DNA of 64,000 nt, taken from NCBI GenBank assembly GCA_934047225.1, contig OW203989.1, positions 20,125,977 through 20,189,976 on the forward strand, written 5' to 3'. Within the stretch, counting starts at the first letter, position 1; each line of letters starts with the position of its first letter. The notes under the pieces are model-generated. The model did not search any database, was not told the DNA's origin, and worked only from the letters and a program-made list of their open reading frames with translations. The position numbers and the translations under genes are program-made. Shown here one piece after another: positions 1-10,025 of the stretch. The DNA is from Ypsolopha sequella (taxonomy: Eukaryota; Arthropoda; Insecta; Lepidoptera; Ypsolophidae).

Positions 1-324
1 CCGCGGGCCGTGGTTTGTCCATCCCTGTTCTATACCGTTGACTGAATAAGCTCTTTAAATATAACCACACACCTTTCTGTAACACGTTGTATATTGCGCG
101 ACAAATGGGAGTGCGGGCGATTTCATACCGACATGCATTGTGTACTCGCCCGCACTCTCGCCATGTTGCGTACTATACATACCGAGGGTATCAGTTTACA
201 ATTGCAGCCCTAGCAAGCCCCGTAGATAAAGCGTTTTTCTATCACACTTGCTCTTTCTGCTAATACTTACATATGCGGTAAGTGTGACAATGCAATATAG
301 AGACGCTGTCAAATATGCACAAAC

Positions 325-412
325 GATGTGTCATTTCACGTATGTGTCATTTCGCGTATGTGTCATTTCGCGGATGTGTCAATTCGCGTTACAAAAATGT
401 GTCATTACGTGT
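325..412. repeat. Degenerate minisatellite, unit about 19 bp
   Basis: Four to five copies of an ATGTGTCATTTCGCGT-like unit follow each other, with drift in the last copies (AATTCGCG, ATTACGTG). No ORF crosses it. It is a plain tandem duplication; I see no link to the Kunitz exon 1 kb downstream. Confidence 0.75.
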
Positions 413-439
413 GGAATCCATTAGACTGCTTTCTAGAGT

Positions 440-582
440 GAATCCAACTTTCAGAAAATTCAACATATAACGGGTTCAACTTAATGGCCAATTCAACATA
501 TTGGGATTCAACATATTGAGATTCAACATAATGGGAATTCAACTTTCAGAAAATTCAACATAACGGGAGTTCAAGTTAATGG
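440..582. repeat. Degenerate tandem repeat, ATTCAACATA motif
   Basis: At least six copies of ATTCAACATAWNGGG-like words at roughly 15-35 bp spacing, two of them in a larger unit beginning AACTTTCAGAAAATTCAACATA. It lies right after the 325-412 minisatellite. The remaining sequence from 1 to 1480 shows nothing else I can name except a possible upstream exon at 754-830. Confidence 0.6.
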
Positions 583-753
583 TCCTGAAGGGTTTATATG
601 GCTCATGCCAGGGGTGCTGACACATGTGACTGATTACTATTTGTACTTAGTATAAATACTTATTGTATCGAGCAACTATTGTTCGAAGAAAAGTAGAAAA
701 AAAAGTTGATAGCTGTCGTGGGACACCTGGTTGGAGCCACAGACCACATTGGA

Positions 754-830
754 ATGAAGTTTCTTTCGATACTGACGCACAAGCCACCACCGCGTCGCGT
801 CGCTCACCCCACCCCGTACTATGAAACGCG
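754..830 (+). CDS. Possible 5' exon joined to the Kunitz exon (weak)
   Basis: An ATG opens MKFLSILTHK..., which reads for 25 codons and meets a good donor (CG|GTAAGA) leaving a 2-nt partial codon. The Kunitz exon at 1481 starts with one base of a split codon, so joining the two gives CGA (Arg) immediately before the WYYD motif, as is usual in Kunitz domains. Against this exon: it has no cysteines, so the first half of the Kunitz fold would be missing, and the start is only faintly signal-peptide-like. The true upstream exon may instead lie outside the window. Phase compatibility alone has a one-in-three chance of arising randomly. Confidence 0.15.
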
Positions 831-1480
831 GTAAGAACCGTTAGCGATAAAGAAGTGTGTGAAAGCGATAAAATGAAAACGTAACGGTCGAAATATTACA
901 CTTTTTTCGGCCCAGTACTCAACCACCAAGCGTATGGAGTATAACGTGCGACAAGGAACTTCGTTCCAAAAAACGTTTTTTTTTTAAATGCGCAAAATGA
1001 AGAAAATAGTGCTTTTCATATGCGCAACAGGGATGGAAGAAAAATTTGAACTTAAATTTTATAATTGTCTATAATTTAATTTGGTAAAATGATCATCAAC
1101 ATCGCTTCAGGCGTTCGGACTTGGGAAGGAGTAAGAAAATTCTCCTGTAAATCATAGAAAACTTTCGATGATTTACAATTAGTTTTGGCAAATGTAATAG
1201 CAGAAAAAAAAATTAAACTTACATTTTTTATGCCTATCATAATTATTTATATTTTTTTGTATTTGGATCGCCCGTCTAAGAGGAGTAGACCTTCAAAGAT
1301 CAGTCAAATATTTTGCAGTTTGAGTATGTGTACGTAGTAACAAAATTTACAGTACTCGGTGCGCGATTATATGTATGTATGATCACATATTGCATCTAAG
1401 GGATCGTCTCAAATAGGGTCGAATGAGTTATACGCTCACCCTTAGTCTGTTGACCCACAATACGTTATTTGTTTTTTTAG

Positions 1481-2096
1481 ATGGTACTACGATATAAACG
1501 AAAAGCAATGCAAGAATTTCACTCATAGCGGTTGTGGTGGAAATCACAACCGTTGGAAAACAGATTATCAGTGCTGGAAGTTCTGTGGTAATGCTAAAAT
1601 ACCTATATTAAGAGTCAAAAAAGGCATCCATAAACAAAGAAATAGTACACCTAAACGAAATACAGGAGTTCTGAGCACCAATAAACAAGTAAATGGTACA
1701 ATTGGTACAGAAAAAGAAGTTTCAAGCACCAATACAAATATAAATGGTACAATTAAGCCAGAAAAAGAAGCTCCGGGCACCAATACAAATATAAATGGTA
1801 CAATTAATCCAGAAAATGGAGCTCCAAGCACCAACAAACAAATAAATGGTACAAGTTATGAAGAATTAAGAAAAAAATCATTTAGAAAAAGCCGAGCAAG
1901 TAAAATAATAGAACCAAAAAAAAGAAAAGGTCAGGAAAGAGTAAACAAATTTCCATTAAGAAAGGAACATAACTCAGAAAAAGATTCACCGCTGAATATA
2001 GATATTGCTGATAGACATAATGACGAGTATAGCGAAGATATATTGTATGACATAGAAACGGTAGAAAAATTGAATTATAATATACCTTTAAAGTAG
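1481..2096 (+). CDS. Kunitz/BPTI-domain protein, terminal exon (partial)
   Basis: A T-rich acceptor (GTTTTTTTAG) precedes an open frame of 204 codons ending at TAG 2094-2096. Numbering from the first whole codon, residues 1-37 are the C-terminal half of a Kunitz serine-protease-inhibitor domain: WYYD, Cys10, F-x3-GC (13-18), GGN-x-N (19-23), Cys31 and Cys35 in normal spacing; Trp25 stands where Phe/Tyr is usual. The reactive-site half (first two or three Cys) must be encoded upstream. Residues about 50-125 are a Thr/Asn-rich tail of four imperfect units of about 17-18 residues, each with an Asn-Gly-Thr N-glycosylation sequon. A basic Lys/Arg stretch and an acidic C-terminus follow. Kunitz proteins are normally secreted; no signal peptide is visible here. 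The hydrophobic frames on the opposite strand are shadows. Confidence 0.75.
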
Positions 2097-2169
2097 AAGA
2101 TAATTTAAAGTTTTTTTTTACCTCGCTGAAACTCATTTAAGACATACCTAATTAAAAGAACTTACATTT

Positions 2170-2603
2170 AATTTATCTCACGATACGCGACATGTTTCGA
2201 CTGTCCACTGACGACAGACACTCGCTCGCTTGAAAACGAATTCGGAAAGAACAGGAGTTCGAAGGAACGGAAGTTCGAAGAACTAAAGTTAGAATGAACG
2301 CTACATTGAAGAACTCTTGTGCGAATGAACGGAAGTTAACTGTGTGAAAATTCGATTTTTGAATAAGCGTTCTTTCTCAAAAGCGTTATTCGCATAAGGG
2401 TTCTTCGTAGTAGCGTTTATTCGAACTTCCGTTCATTCACACAAGCTTCGTACTAGCTTAATATGTTCTGAGGTACTAGCGTTCATTTGAACTTGAGTTC
2501 TTCGAACTTGCGTTCTTTCGAATTTGAGTTCTTCGATGGACTGTTCTTTGAACTTCAGTTATACACTTGAATTCGAAACAAGGCGCGTATCGCCAGATAA
2601 ATT
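2170..2603. mobile_element. Foldback/MITE rich in TTCGAA words
   Basis: Ends are 31-bp inverted repeats with few mismatches (AATTTATCT..CGATACGCG..TGTTTCGA at 2170-2200, its complement at 2573-2603). Inside, words such as GAACGGAAGTTCGAAG fill the left half and their complements (GTTCTTCGAACTT) the right half, so the whole 434 bp is an imperfect palindrome. It starts 74 bp after the Kunitz stop codon and may lie in that gene's 3' UTR. Confidence 0.7.
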
Positions 2604-2639
2604 TCATGTTAGTTAAGAGGCTATGCAAATTTTATTTTT

Positions 2640-2870
2640 GTCACTGTCACTCCAAGCGCAAAATCGCGGAGTGCGAGAGGGGCGGATTCAGGGCAAAAGG
2701 GAAAAAAGTTGGTTTTGAATTTTTATTAAAAAAACTAAAATAGCTAGCAAAATTTTAAATATCAAATCTCTAGATATTGTTGAAACACACCTAATAAAAT
2801 ATGTTTGAGTTCTGTATATGGTTCCTATTCGTCAAACGAGGAGAAAAAGTGTGTTTGAAGACCTCATTTC
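2640..2870 (+). repeat. Interspersed repeat, family B
   Basis: Shares GTGCGAGAGGGGCGGATTC, a following A/T-rich stretch and TTTGAGTTCTGTA with 11550-11705, and more loosely with 28703-28890 and the minus strand of 9745-9960. No ORF. The part from 2871 to about 4120 shows nothing I can name. Confidence 0.6.
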
Positions 2871-4172
2871 AAGAATTATTTCTATCGAGGAAAATTTATC
2901 CAAACATGTTTTCCAATTTCAAAACCCTAGATTATATAGTCAAAATGCATATACCTGAAATTTATTAAAAATTTCCGTGTATTTCATGAAATACACAGAA
3001 AAGAAATACCCGTATTTTTTTCGCATATCGCCTTAATCTTTCATACTCGTATCTTTTAATTATGAAATTCAAGTTACAGATGTTACAAATCAAAAATCGT
3101 TTAAGACATATTCTTATTTATATAAACTTATATTATAATATTTTTGGTCTAAATAAGTCATAGCAAGAAAAATTGCAATTATTCTTTTGGATCGTGTATT
3201 GTATTTTTTTTTTCATTATTTGTTCAAAGCCTAGTTGTTTAACACTTCGCAAATATTTTTATTTCGGCTTCAAATTCAAATCAATCCTAAAATTAGGATG
3301 AATATTCATTATATATGACAGAATAACACCGTTCGCGAAATTATATTGAGTTTGTAAATTTTTGTTAGCCTCCTGTATGACGTAAATTCGTTAATAAACA
3401 GGATTTCTTTTCCAGACACAAAACAATAAGCAAGAAAGCCTCTTCGCTAAATGTAATTGTTTCTGATGGAAACATTAGTCCCTAGGAACCTTGATTAGGT
3501 CTTGACGAATAGCCCTCGCTGATTGCGTCTTCGTCCGCCCAGACTTTGAGTGATGGAGGAAAACAGAAGAAAGGTAGCGTGGGTGGCGTAATTATTTAAT
3601 AAAACTGTTACTGCCGTTTCTTACACGAGTAGCTTACACTAGTTATATTTCGACCCCTTCCTGGCCATCAGTGGAATTAACGTCCCAGTCACGAGAAGCT
3701 ATACATTTTGTAAATAAAGAACTTCTACTAAGTTACGTAGTGACAATTCAATATTTTAGCGATATAAAGCGCTGTCGTCTAAACTTTTGTGGTACTGGAC
3801 GGCGATTCTGGCACGTGCGGAAAAATTGCGAAAGCAGATTTCATGTGATATTAAAACAGGATTTCTAAGAATGTGTATTGATTTTCTCTATTAAAAACCT
3901 AAAGTTTGTATTCCTTACATTTTGTAGTCTTTATTGGACAAGGTTTTAGTCATTTAACTTTATATCGCATGGTTTTTATCACACAATAAATAAAAGTCGA
4001 ATGATTGATATTGCTTGTGAAAAATAATGCCAGAATAGCCGCCCTGGAACGCGTCTGACCCATGAAACGTAAAGATTTGGGCCGCTATTTTGAAGTAAGT
4101 TCACGCTGATGGACGCTGTCAATGCTGTCATTCGAGTTTCGAATGCGTCTCAGTTTGTTTGTATTGTTTTTG

Positions 4173-4204
4173 CGGATTTCGCGGTTGCGAACCCCTGAAT
4201 GTGT
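4173..4204 (+). repeat. 32-bp exact direct repeat, copy 1
   Basis: Begins CGGATTTCGCGGTTGCGA and is repeated base for base at 4696-4727, 523 bp downstream. The flanking bases differ, so the identity ends sharply. Confidence 0.85.
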
Positions 4205-4695
4205 CTTTACAAAATTTATGGCTTCTCGTGACGGGAATATACGACAAGGTACAAATTTAAGTAGAACTCTAACAGTTGCAAAGCTACAAACAATTTCCTG
4301 GCTTGGTAGAGGGTCAAAAACAATGTTGCAAGAGCAAAATGGCGGATCGTTTAAAAAAATCCCCAGTTGACGAGTAGCAATTACGGTGTCTCGACGACCT
4401 TAATCCTTGCTGCGACGGGAAAAACCGGGAAAACTCTACTAATTAATAGTGGAGCTTCCGGATTAATTAGAACGATCCTGCCGACGACATTGGATAAGGT
4501 TAAGCTTCCTTATTTTTTGAAGATAAGTTACTAATTTGCACTGAAGTTGCTTAGATTTCATTAGTTTCCTAGCCTGAAATAAGTGACCCCGTCTTATTAG
4601 AAAATAAATTCCACGATTTTATTAATCAAAGATTTTGCTTGTTTTTTTTCTTAACACTGAACATTTTAAAGTGACCATTCTGATACTGTGGACTT

Positions 4696-4727
4696 CGGAT
4701 TTCGCGGTTGCGAACCCCTGAATGTGT
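4696..4727 (+). repeat. 32-bp exact direct repeat, copy 2
   Basis: Second copy of the 4173-4204 repeat. The interval between them (4205-4695) shows no ORF of note and no inverted repeat. Confidence 0.85.
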
Positions 4728-4850
4728 ACATGTGAAAATTAATACAGTGGACTTTTTGATATAGTGGACTTTATGAGACTGAAGGCTATTAGAATACACA
4801 GCACTACGGTGGTATGGTTCCGTCCCACCCTACCCCCAGGGGTATGGCTA

Positions 4851-5093
4851 GCAGAACTTTTTGCTGGAAAAGCAAACAACTGGTCAAGAACAACAATAAA
4901 AAAAATAAAAAAAAATTTAAATATCACTTTGAAAAAAAAAAATTTGTATGACGCCAGGGTAGACAATGTCTACCCTAGAGTGAAAATTTCCTATACAAAC
5001 TTTATTTTTTCAAAGTGATATTTAAATTTTTTTATATTTTTTTTATTGTTGTTCTTGACCAATTGTTTGCTTTTCCAGCAAAAAGTTCTGTGC
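4851..5093. mobile_element. Foldback element with nested hairpin centre
   Basis: Arms of about 95-100 bp (4851-4950 and 4998-5093) are near-perfect complements, from GCAGAACTTTTTGCTGG inward. The centre at about 4957-4977 is itself a perfect palindrome (AGGGTAGACA-A-TGTCTACCCT). The right arm runs into GTTCTGTGCACGCCACTGG, a word also present at 55080. Confidence 0.75.
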
Positions 5094-5204
5094 ACGCCAC
5101 TGGGCTAGGGGTATGGTGGGTCCGGAGTGAAAAATTCAAGTTTTTTGTATTTTATACGTTTATTGGTTTTAATGTTAACGTATAACGTAACGTAACGTAT
5201 ATAT

Positions 5205-5345
5205 AAAGGTTGTCTGGAAGAGATCGCTTTAGGCGATAAGGCCGCCTGTTTGTGCTACATAATAAGTTAGTTAAAAATTAAGTATTTATGTTTCTGTTCC
5301 TTTTTGTTATGGTGTACAAATAAAGTTGTATTGTATTGTATTGTA
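5205..5345 (+). mobile_element. Retroposon 3' end with (TTGTA)n tail
   Basis: Contains TTGTCTGGAAGAGATCGCTT and GATAAGGCCGCC, a word pair I recognise from many lepidopteran retroposon 3' ends, then an ACAAATAAAG polyadenylation-like signal and about four TTGTA units. The copy is strongly 5'-truncated. Family assignment is from memory and not certain. Confidence 0.55.
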
Positions 5346-5785
5346 TACATTATATTATAATATGCAAACGTAAGTCTTTTCAAAATTAATTTGATTTTAG
5401 TCTTATTTAAAAAATTAACAGTTGAATTAATGTAGACATTCCAACTGATGATGACGCGAAATAGATTTTGAATAATTATATTTCTTTCATTTGGGTCATT
5501 AGTATGCTACTGCGGCCAAAACTACAATTTTTACGATTTTTGTCTGTATGTCTGTCTGTGTTCCTTTTTAACTCGATAACCAATCAACGGATTTGGATTT
5601 GGATTTCTTTATTATCATTGTAGTGACCCTGATTAACATAAAGAAGTGTTAATAAAATAACTAACAAGTCGAAAGTTGTCGACAATTGAATGACACTACC
5701 ACGCGAGCGAAGCCGTGGGCAAGAGTTAGTTATTAATAATGGTAAATTTTTATGAATACGAATTTGATAAGTCTATGCTCTTACT

Positions 5786-6419
5786 ATTAGGTCCTTACAT
5801 ATGAAATTAGCGTTTTGTATAGAGAATTCGAAGGAAGCCAAATTTTCAATACTAACATTTTTGCATTTATTTAATCATGAAAAATCCAAATTTTATGTTT
5901 TCTTTTGTCTATGAATGAGAGAATATTAAGTCAGCTATATAAAATTATTACTAATCTTATCATGGAAATGGATGGCATTTAGGACGAACTGTTTTTGAAG
6001 ATTTAATGTTAGTTATTAAACTGAAAATAAAAACAAAATTTAATACGGAGCTGTAAAACCTTGCAATCAGCTTTCAAACAATAAACAAATAATGGAAATA
6101 GCTATTGAATTACGGGGATTATGAACTCTTGAATCTGTAAGAAAATTTCGCCAATTTCATATGAAGGGTAATAATGATGGATGTAAATTGGGTCACGCTC
6201 ACGATATTTTTCAATTTCTTTTTTTAAATAAATTTCTTTTCCGATTTGCTTTGATTTTTGTTCCAACCATGACAATAAATATCAAGTTAAAATATGAATG
6301 ATATTGTGTGTGAAGGTAGTGTTAAAGAGATAACTTAAGTCTATGCACCGAATAACCTAATAGTCTCCAAATTGACTCACATAATTTTTTCCTGTACCCT
6401 TCATATGTAAGGACCCAAT
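5786..6419. mobile_element. MITE, family C, copy 1
   Basis: Terminal inverted repeats TTAGGTCCTTACATATGAA / TTCATATGTAAGGACCC flank an AT-rich interior shared with 16955-17617 (for example CATGGAAATGGATGGCATTT). No transposase ORF. The right end is split by a nested insertion at 6164-6399. Confidence 0.75.
6164..6399. mobile_element. Nested insertion with 8-bp target duplication
   Basis: The host MITE's right repeat is interrupted. TTCATATG is present at 6156-6163 and again at 6400-6407; the undisturbed family member at 17 kb has it once. Insert ends are AAGGGTA and GTACCC. An 8-bp duplication fits hAT or P superfamily MITEs. Confidence 0.65.
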
Positions 6420-6734
6420 ATACGCTACGTACGAATATAAATCAACTTAACGTTATGAAATAATGTTTTAGTTAACAGTCGAAGTAATTTCATCCTTACT
6501 TTTATAAAATTAACTGTGGTTTTATACATTACCAGCTTTCGTCCACGGGTTCGCTCGCGTAGTGTCTTTCGACAGATTTCTGCTTGGTGGTTATTTTATC
6601 AACACTCCTTATAGTGTATATTTTCACCACGATTGCTAGGATGATAATTAAGAAAACCGCATCCAAATCCGTTGAATGCTTCTCGAGTTAAAACAGTACA
6701 TAAATACAGACATACAGACAAAAAGTAAAAAAAT

Positions 6735-7080
6735 AGTAGTTTATGCTACAAGGGCGCAAAGGAATAAATTACGAGGACGATAACCGAGTAATTTATTGCT
6801 TTTACGCCCGTGTATCATACTACGTTTTTCAATGCATAGTGTGAGGAAATGAAAACAAATATAATCTTGTGAACTTTAAATTATAATTGGCTCAAAAGGA
6901 CTGTATCCAGAGCCGTTAAACAGTGGAAAAAAAGTATAACATCTATGGTACACAGGAAAGGCTGCAGGTTAGCCAACCATTGCAAAAAAAAAAAAAACCC
7001 TAGGGCAAAATAATCGACTTTCTGTTCGGTTTTGATGCATAAAAAGTGGGCCTTTACGAGCACATGCATTGAAAAAATAG
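6735..7080 (+). mobile_element. Interspersed repeat, family E, copy 1
   Basis: Starts TAGTAGTTTATGCTACAAGG and ends ATGCATTGAAAAA. Within it TTTTTCAATGCA (about 6826) and TGCATTGAAAAA form a short inverted pair around the right two-thirds. Unlike copies 3 and 4, this copy lacks the central palindrome (..AAAACACGAGCG..). An A-run sits between GCCAACCATTGC and CCCTAGGGC. Confidence 0.75.
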
Positions 7081-7492
7081 TTTTGGCTTCAGTACAATTA
7101 ATACTTAAACCACTTCATTTAAAATTTTGAAAAAATTATACACATAAGACTTTTTTACTACTTCATTAGAAATATAGATATCACACCCTAAAACACACGC
7201 TCTTATTTATTTTAACTTTCAGTTTAGGCTTTTTGTTTTGATTTAATTTAATTTAATTTATTTGATTTCCTATATTTATAGATATATATATTTTTTTTGT
7301 CACCTTTTTGTTTGCATGGGATTTTTGACACTGTTACCCTAAGTTTCAAGTTTACTTGAAACAGGTAGCCCTGTTCCCTAATTCCTTGTTCCCTGGGTAC
7401 AGCTTAGATTATATTATTATGTAGAAATAAGTAAAGTAAATAAGTTGTTAAATAAGTTAGTTGTCAAAGATTAAAGATAGATATAGATTTAC

Positions 7493-7682
7493 CCACAAGC
7501 AAAATAACCCTGACTTTTTCCACCATTGTGTTTACCTTATTAGGGTGCTCGCTATAAAAGTGGACGAATTGCGTTAGAGAAAAAATAACTTCGCCTATTT
7601 CTGTAATTATTTCGGCTTCTTTCTTGCGGAGGCCTTCTTGATTAAGTGGACTGATTGATGCCTCTCCCGGGAGACTGCTCAT
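7493..7682 (-). CDS. Candidate first coding exon, unknown product
   Basis: On the minus strand, ATG at 7682 opens a frame MSSLPGEASISPLNQEGLRK... of 63 codons that reaches a plausible donor (CTTGTGG|GTAAAT). The residue pattern is amphipathic and not low-complexity. An AG after TTTTCC upstream could be an acceptor for a 5' UTR exon. I do not recognise a family. It may equally be a chance ORF or a gag-like relic. Confidence 0.25.
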
Positions 7683-7861
7683 TACGGAACAAAACGCAAT
7701 ACTGGAAAATAATCCCCTTGTTTCTTTTTTCTTCGCGTAGACGATATGGAATAATGGTATTCGTTCTTGTTTTCGTCGTCATAATTGGAGGTTGTTGGTA
7801 TACGCTATTGATTGCGTAACTTCTGCCAATGCTAAATAAATACAGATCAAATAGTTTGCAG

Positions 7862-8065
7862 TACAGTAGCTCCGTGGTAGAACGCTGGCCTCCCAATCTT
7901 GAGATCTACGTTCGACCCCGGATCGGGCATGCACCAACGAGTTTTTCGGAATATATGTTCTTACTTACCACTTGCTGAACGGTGAAGGAAAACATCGTAA
8001 GGAAACCTGCATGCCCTAAAAAGCGTGTATTTGTGCACGAAGTAAGTAAAGTAGTAAAGTAAAAT
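7862..8065 (+). mobile_element. tRNA-derived SINE, 3'-truncated copy
   Basis: The head has tRNA promoter boxes: A box TAGCTCCGTGGTAGAACGC and B box GTTCGACCCC. The body follows with ACCAACGAGTTTTTCGG, GAAGGAAAACATCGTAAGG and AAACCTGCATGCCC. The full family length is seen on the minus strand at 61535-61823; this copy stops at the GTGCACGAAGT part. Confidence 0.8.
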
Positions 8066-8214
8066 TCGTTTTAAATAAATATAGGTCTTATTACATCTTT
8101 TTGTTATTGGGTACAGCACATTTTAACATAATATATAGTATTTACCACAGGTATTTACCATAATATATACTCTTAAGAAACAAACAATCTATAACAGAAG
8201 TTAATTATATATAT

Positions 8215-8418
8215 CGCCGACGTGATAACCGTTGGGGCCGTAAAGTATTGGAATGGAGACCACGTACAGCAAAGCGCAGCGTAGGCCGCCCTCGTTCCCG
8301 CTGGACTAACGATCTGAAGGACGTTGCGGGTGGCGGCTGGATGAGGATGACTGAGGACCGCCAGGAGTGGCGTAATATTGGGGAGGCCTATGTCCAGCAG
8401 TGGACGAATACGGGCTGA
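8215..8418 (+). pseudogene. RTE-type LINE ORF2, C-terminal fragment
   Basis: Sixty-seven open codons ending in TGA read RRDNRWGRKVLEWRPRT..., VGRPRSRWTNDL and GEAYVQQWTNTG. This is the C-terminal signature of the RTE-like endonuclease/reverse-transcriptase polyproteins abundant in Lepidoptera. The fragment has no start codon and is cut off at its 5' side by AT-rich DNA. A short (GGAT)n tail follows the stop, as expected at an RTE 3' end. Only the 3' end was inserted, so the copy is dead on arrival. Confidence 0.85.
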
Positions 8419-8610
8419 TGGATGGATGGATTATTATTATATATCATATTTATTATTATTATTATAAAATTTATTCACAACCATATTCATTCAAATAATC
8501 TTTGACGTCGTAATAACATTTTCCTAGAGGCCATGTGTGTATCTTCTTTTTAAATGGGCAAACTTTTAAATTCTAATGGCAGTTTATTAAATATTTAATA
8601 ATTAATAATA

Positions 8611-8957
8611 AAGGCCCACTTTTTATGCATCAAAACCGAACAGAAAGTCGATTATTTTGCCCTAGGGCTTTATTATTATTATTATTATTTTTTATTTATT
8701 TGCAATGGTTGGCTAACCTGCAGCCTTTCCTGTGGACCATAGATGTTATACTTTTTATACTGTTATACTTTTGAGCCAATAATAATTTAAAGTTCACAAG
8801 ATTATATTTGTTTTCATTTCCTCACACTATGCATTGAAAAACGTAGTATGATACACGGGCGTAAAAGCACTAAATTACTCGGTTACGTTTAAAATACGAG
8901 CGTAGCGAAATCGTCCTCGTAATTTATTCCTTTGCGCCCTTGTAGCATAAACTACTA
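8611..8957 (-). mobile_element. Family E repeat, copy 2 (inverted)
   Basis: Complement of the 6735-7080 element, lacking the terminal ACGAGCACATGCATTGAAAAA segment. The palindromic centre is partly preserved (AATACGAGCGTAGCGA). The internal spacer is an (ATT)n run instead of an A-run. Confidence 0.75.
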
Positions 8958-9297
8958 TTATCGCCATGTAAGAAAAAATGTTTGTATATATCCAATTTAC
9001 ATTGAGGCGTATACAACTTATCTTTATACCTTGTTTGCTGTTGTGCCACAAACAAACAAAACTCTTTAATGTACATGCACGGCAGAGGTAGGATATTTAA
9101 TTTTTTTTACAAGTGGTTTACAGCTGTCTGTATACAGGCGCCATAAATTGCTCGTATACACTTTTTTCTGTACCCTAAATGCCTTTTTAAGCTCCACAGA
9201 GTTCCCCCACAGAACAATTAGTTCCCCCACATAATTAAACCATAGTTGAGGACTGAAGAATGGTATTCCTTAGGTGTCTCGCCTAAAATTATTATAA

Positions 9298-9442
9298 GTA
9301 CGGTGATAGGGCTCACCACCCATCACGTTGGGACGTAATAATCGTCGGTGAAACGCGAATGTGGACTGTGACTTACATTTTCACAGTTCACACTCGGAAC
9401 ACCTCGGGGATTGATGTCGTTACGATAGATTTTTATTTTTTA
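9298..9442 (+). mobile_element. SINE 3' fragment
   Basis: Matches the 3' half of the minus-strand SINE at 61535-61823: GATAGGGCTCACCACCCA, TAATAATCGTCGG, GAAACGCG, CACACTCGGAACACCTC, GGGGATTGA. The tRNA head is absent. Confidence 0.7.
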
Positions 9443-9744
9443 TTCAGGGAATACACGTCATTTTAGGACATAGTTTTAATTATTTTGGTGTGTAAATTAA
9501 CCATTATTTTTTAAAGAATTGTCGGTTATAACGTCACTTGAGAATTTTAGACATTACACTGATTGTGATGTGTGATTGTTTATAAAAAAAAAGTGGTCTG
9601 TCTACTCCTCTGTCATCCAGCTGTCAAATTAGTTGGAAGCAAATTTTTATAAATTTACTTTAAAAGATTACTGCGTGTTAGAATAATAATTAATCTATTT
9701 GTAAGTAAGTTTAGAGTTCCATGATTTTGTATTTAATTTGACTG

Positions 9745-9960
9745 CAATTACATTTTATTAGATGGGTCGTAACAGTATCTAGGACCTGGTTAAACGAAAT
9801 TTTGTTAGCATCTTTAGTACATTTTATATTAATAAAAAACCGACTTTTTGCTACTTTTCCTCAAATCCGTCCCTCTCACACTGAGGATTTTTTTCGCATA
9901 TGGAGTAAAAAGGACGCTAAAACTTTTACATATCGCATTAATTAACTCGTTCTGAAAATT
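9745..9960 (-). repeat. Family B repeat, inverted copy
   Basis: Complement of 28703-28890. Shared words are ACCTGGTTAAACGAAATTT, AAAAACCGACTTTTTGC and TTTTCGCATATGGAG. No ORF. Confidence 0.7.
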
Positions 9961-10025
9961 CATGACAAGATTTGAATTTTAAATATGGGTTTACATTAGC
10001 GCTACAAGTCAGTACTTATTTCAAA

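Larger units (their letters stand above)
5500..6735. repeat. Large inverted repeat enclosing a nested MITE
   Basis: The left arm (5500-5735: GTCTGTATGTCTGT, CAACGGATTTGGAT, CGCGAGCGAAGCC) reappears as its complement at 6525-6735. The two arms bracket the MITE at 5786-6419. The arms look like two oppositely oriented copies of a common interspersed repeat. Confidence 0.6.

Noticed and set aside
1568..2136. Hydrophobic minus-strand ORFs with repeated FSGLIVPFIF
   Set aside because: Antisense of the repetitive tail of the Kunitz exon; the sense frame has a domain, a splice site and a stop in the right place.
2215..2580. Heat-shock-element cluster
   Set aside because: GAA and TTC words are abundant, but their spacing (GAA-G-TTC, TTCGAA) does not fit the alternating 5-bp GAAnnTTC pattern, and the inverted-repeat structure explains them.
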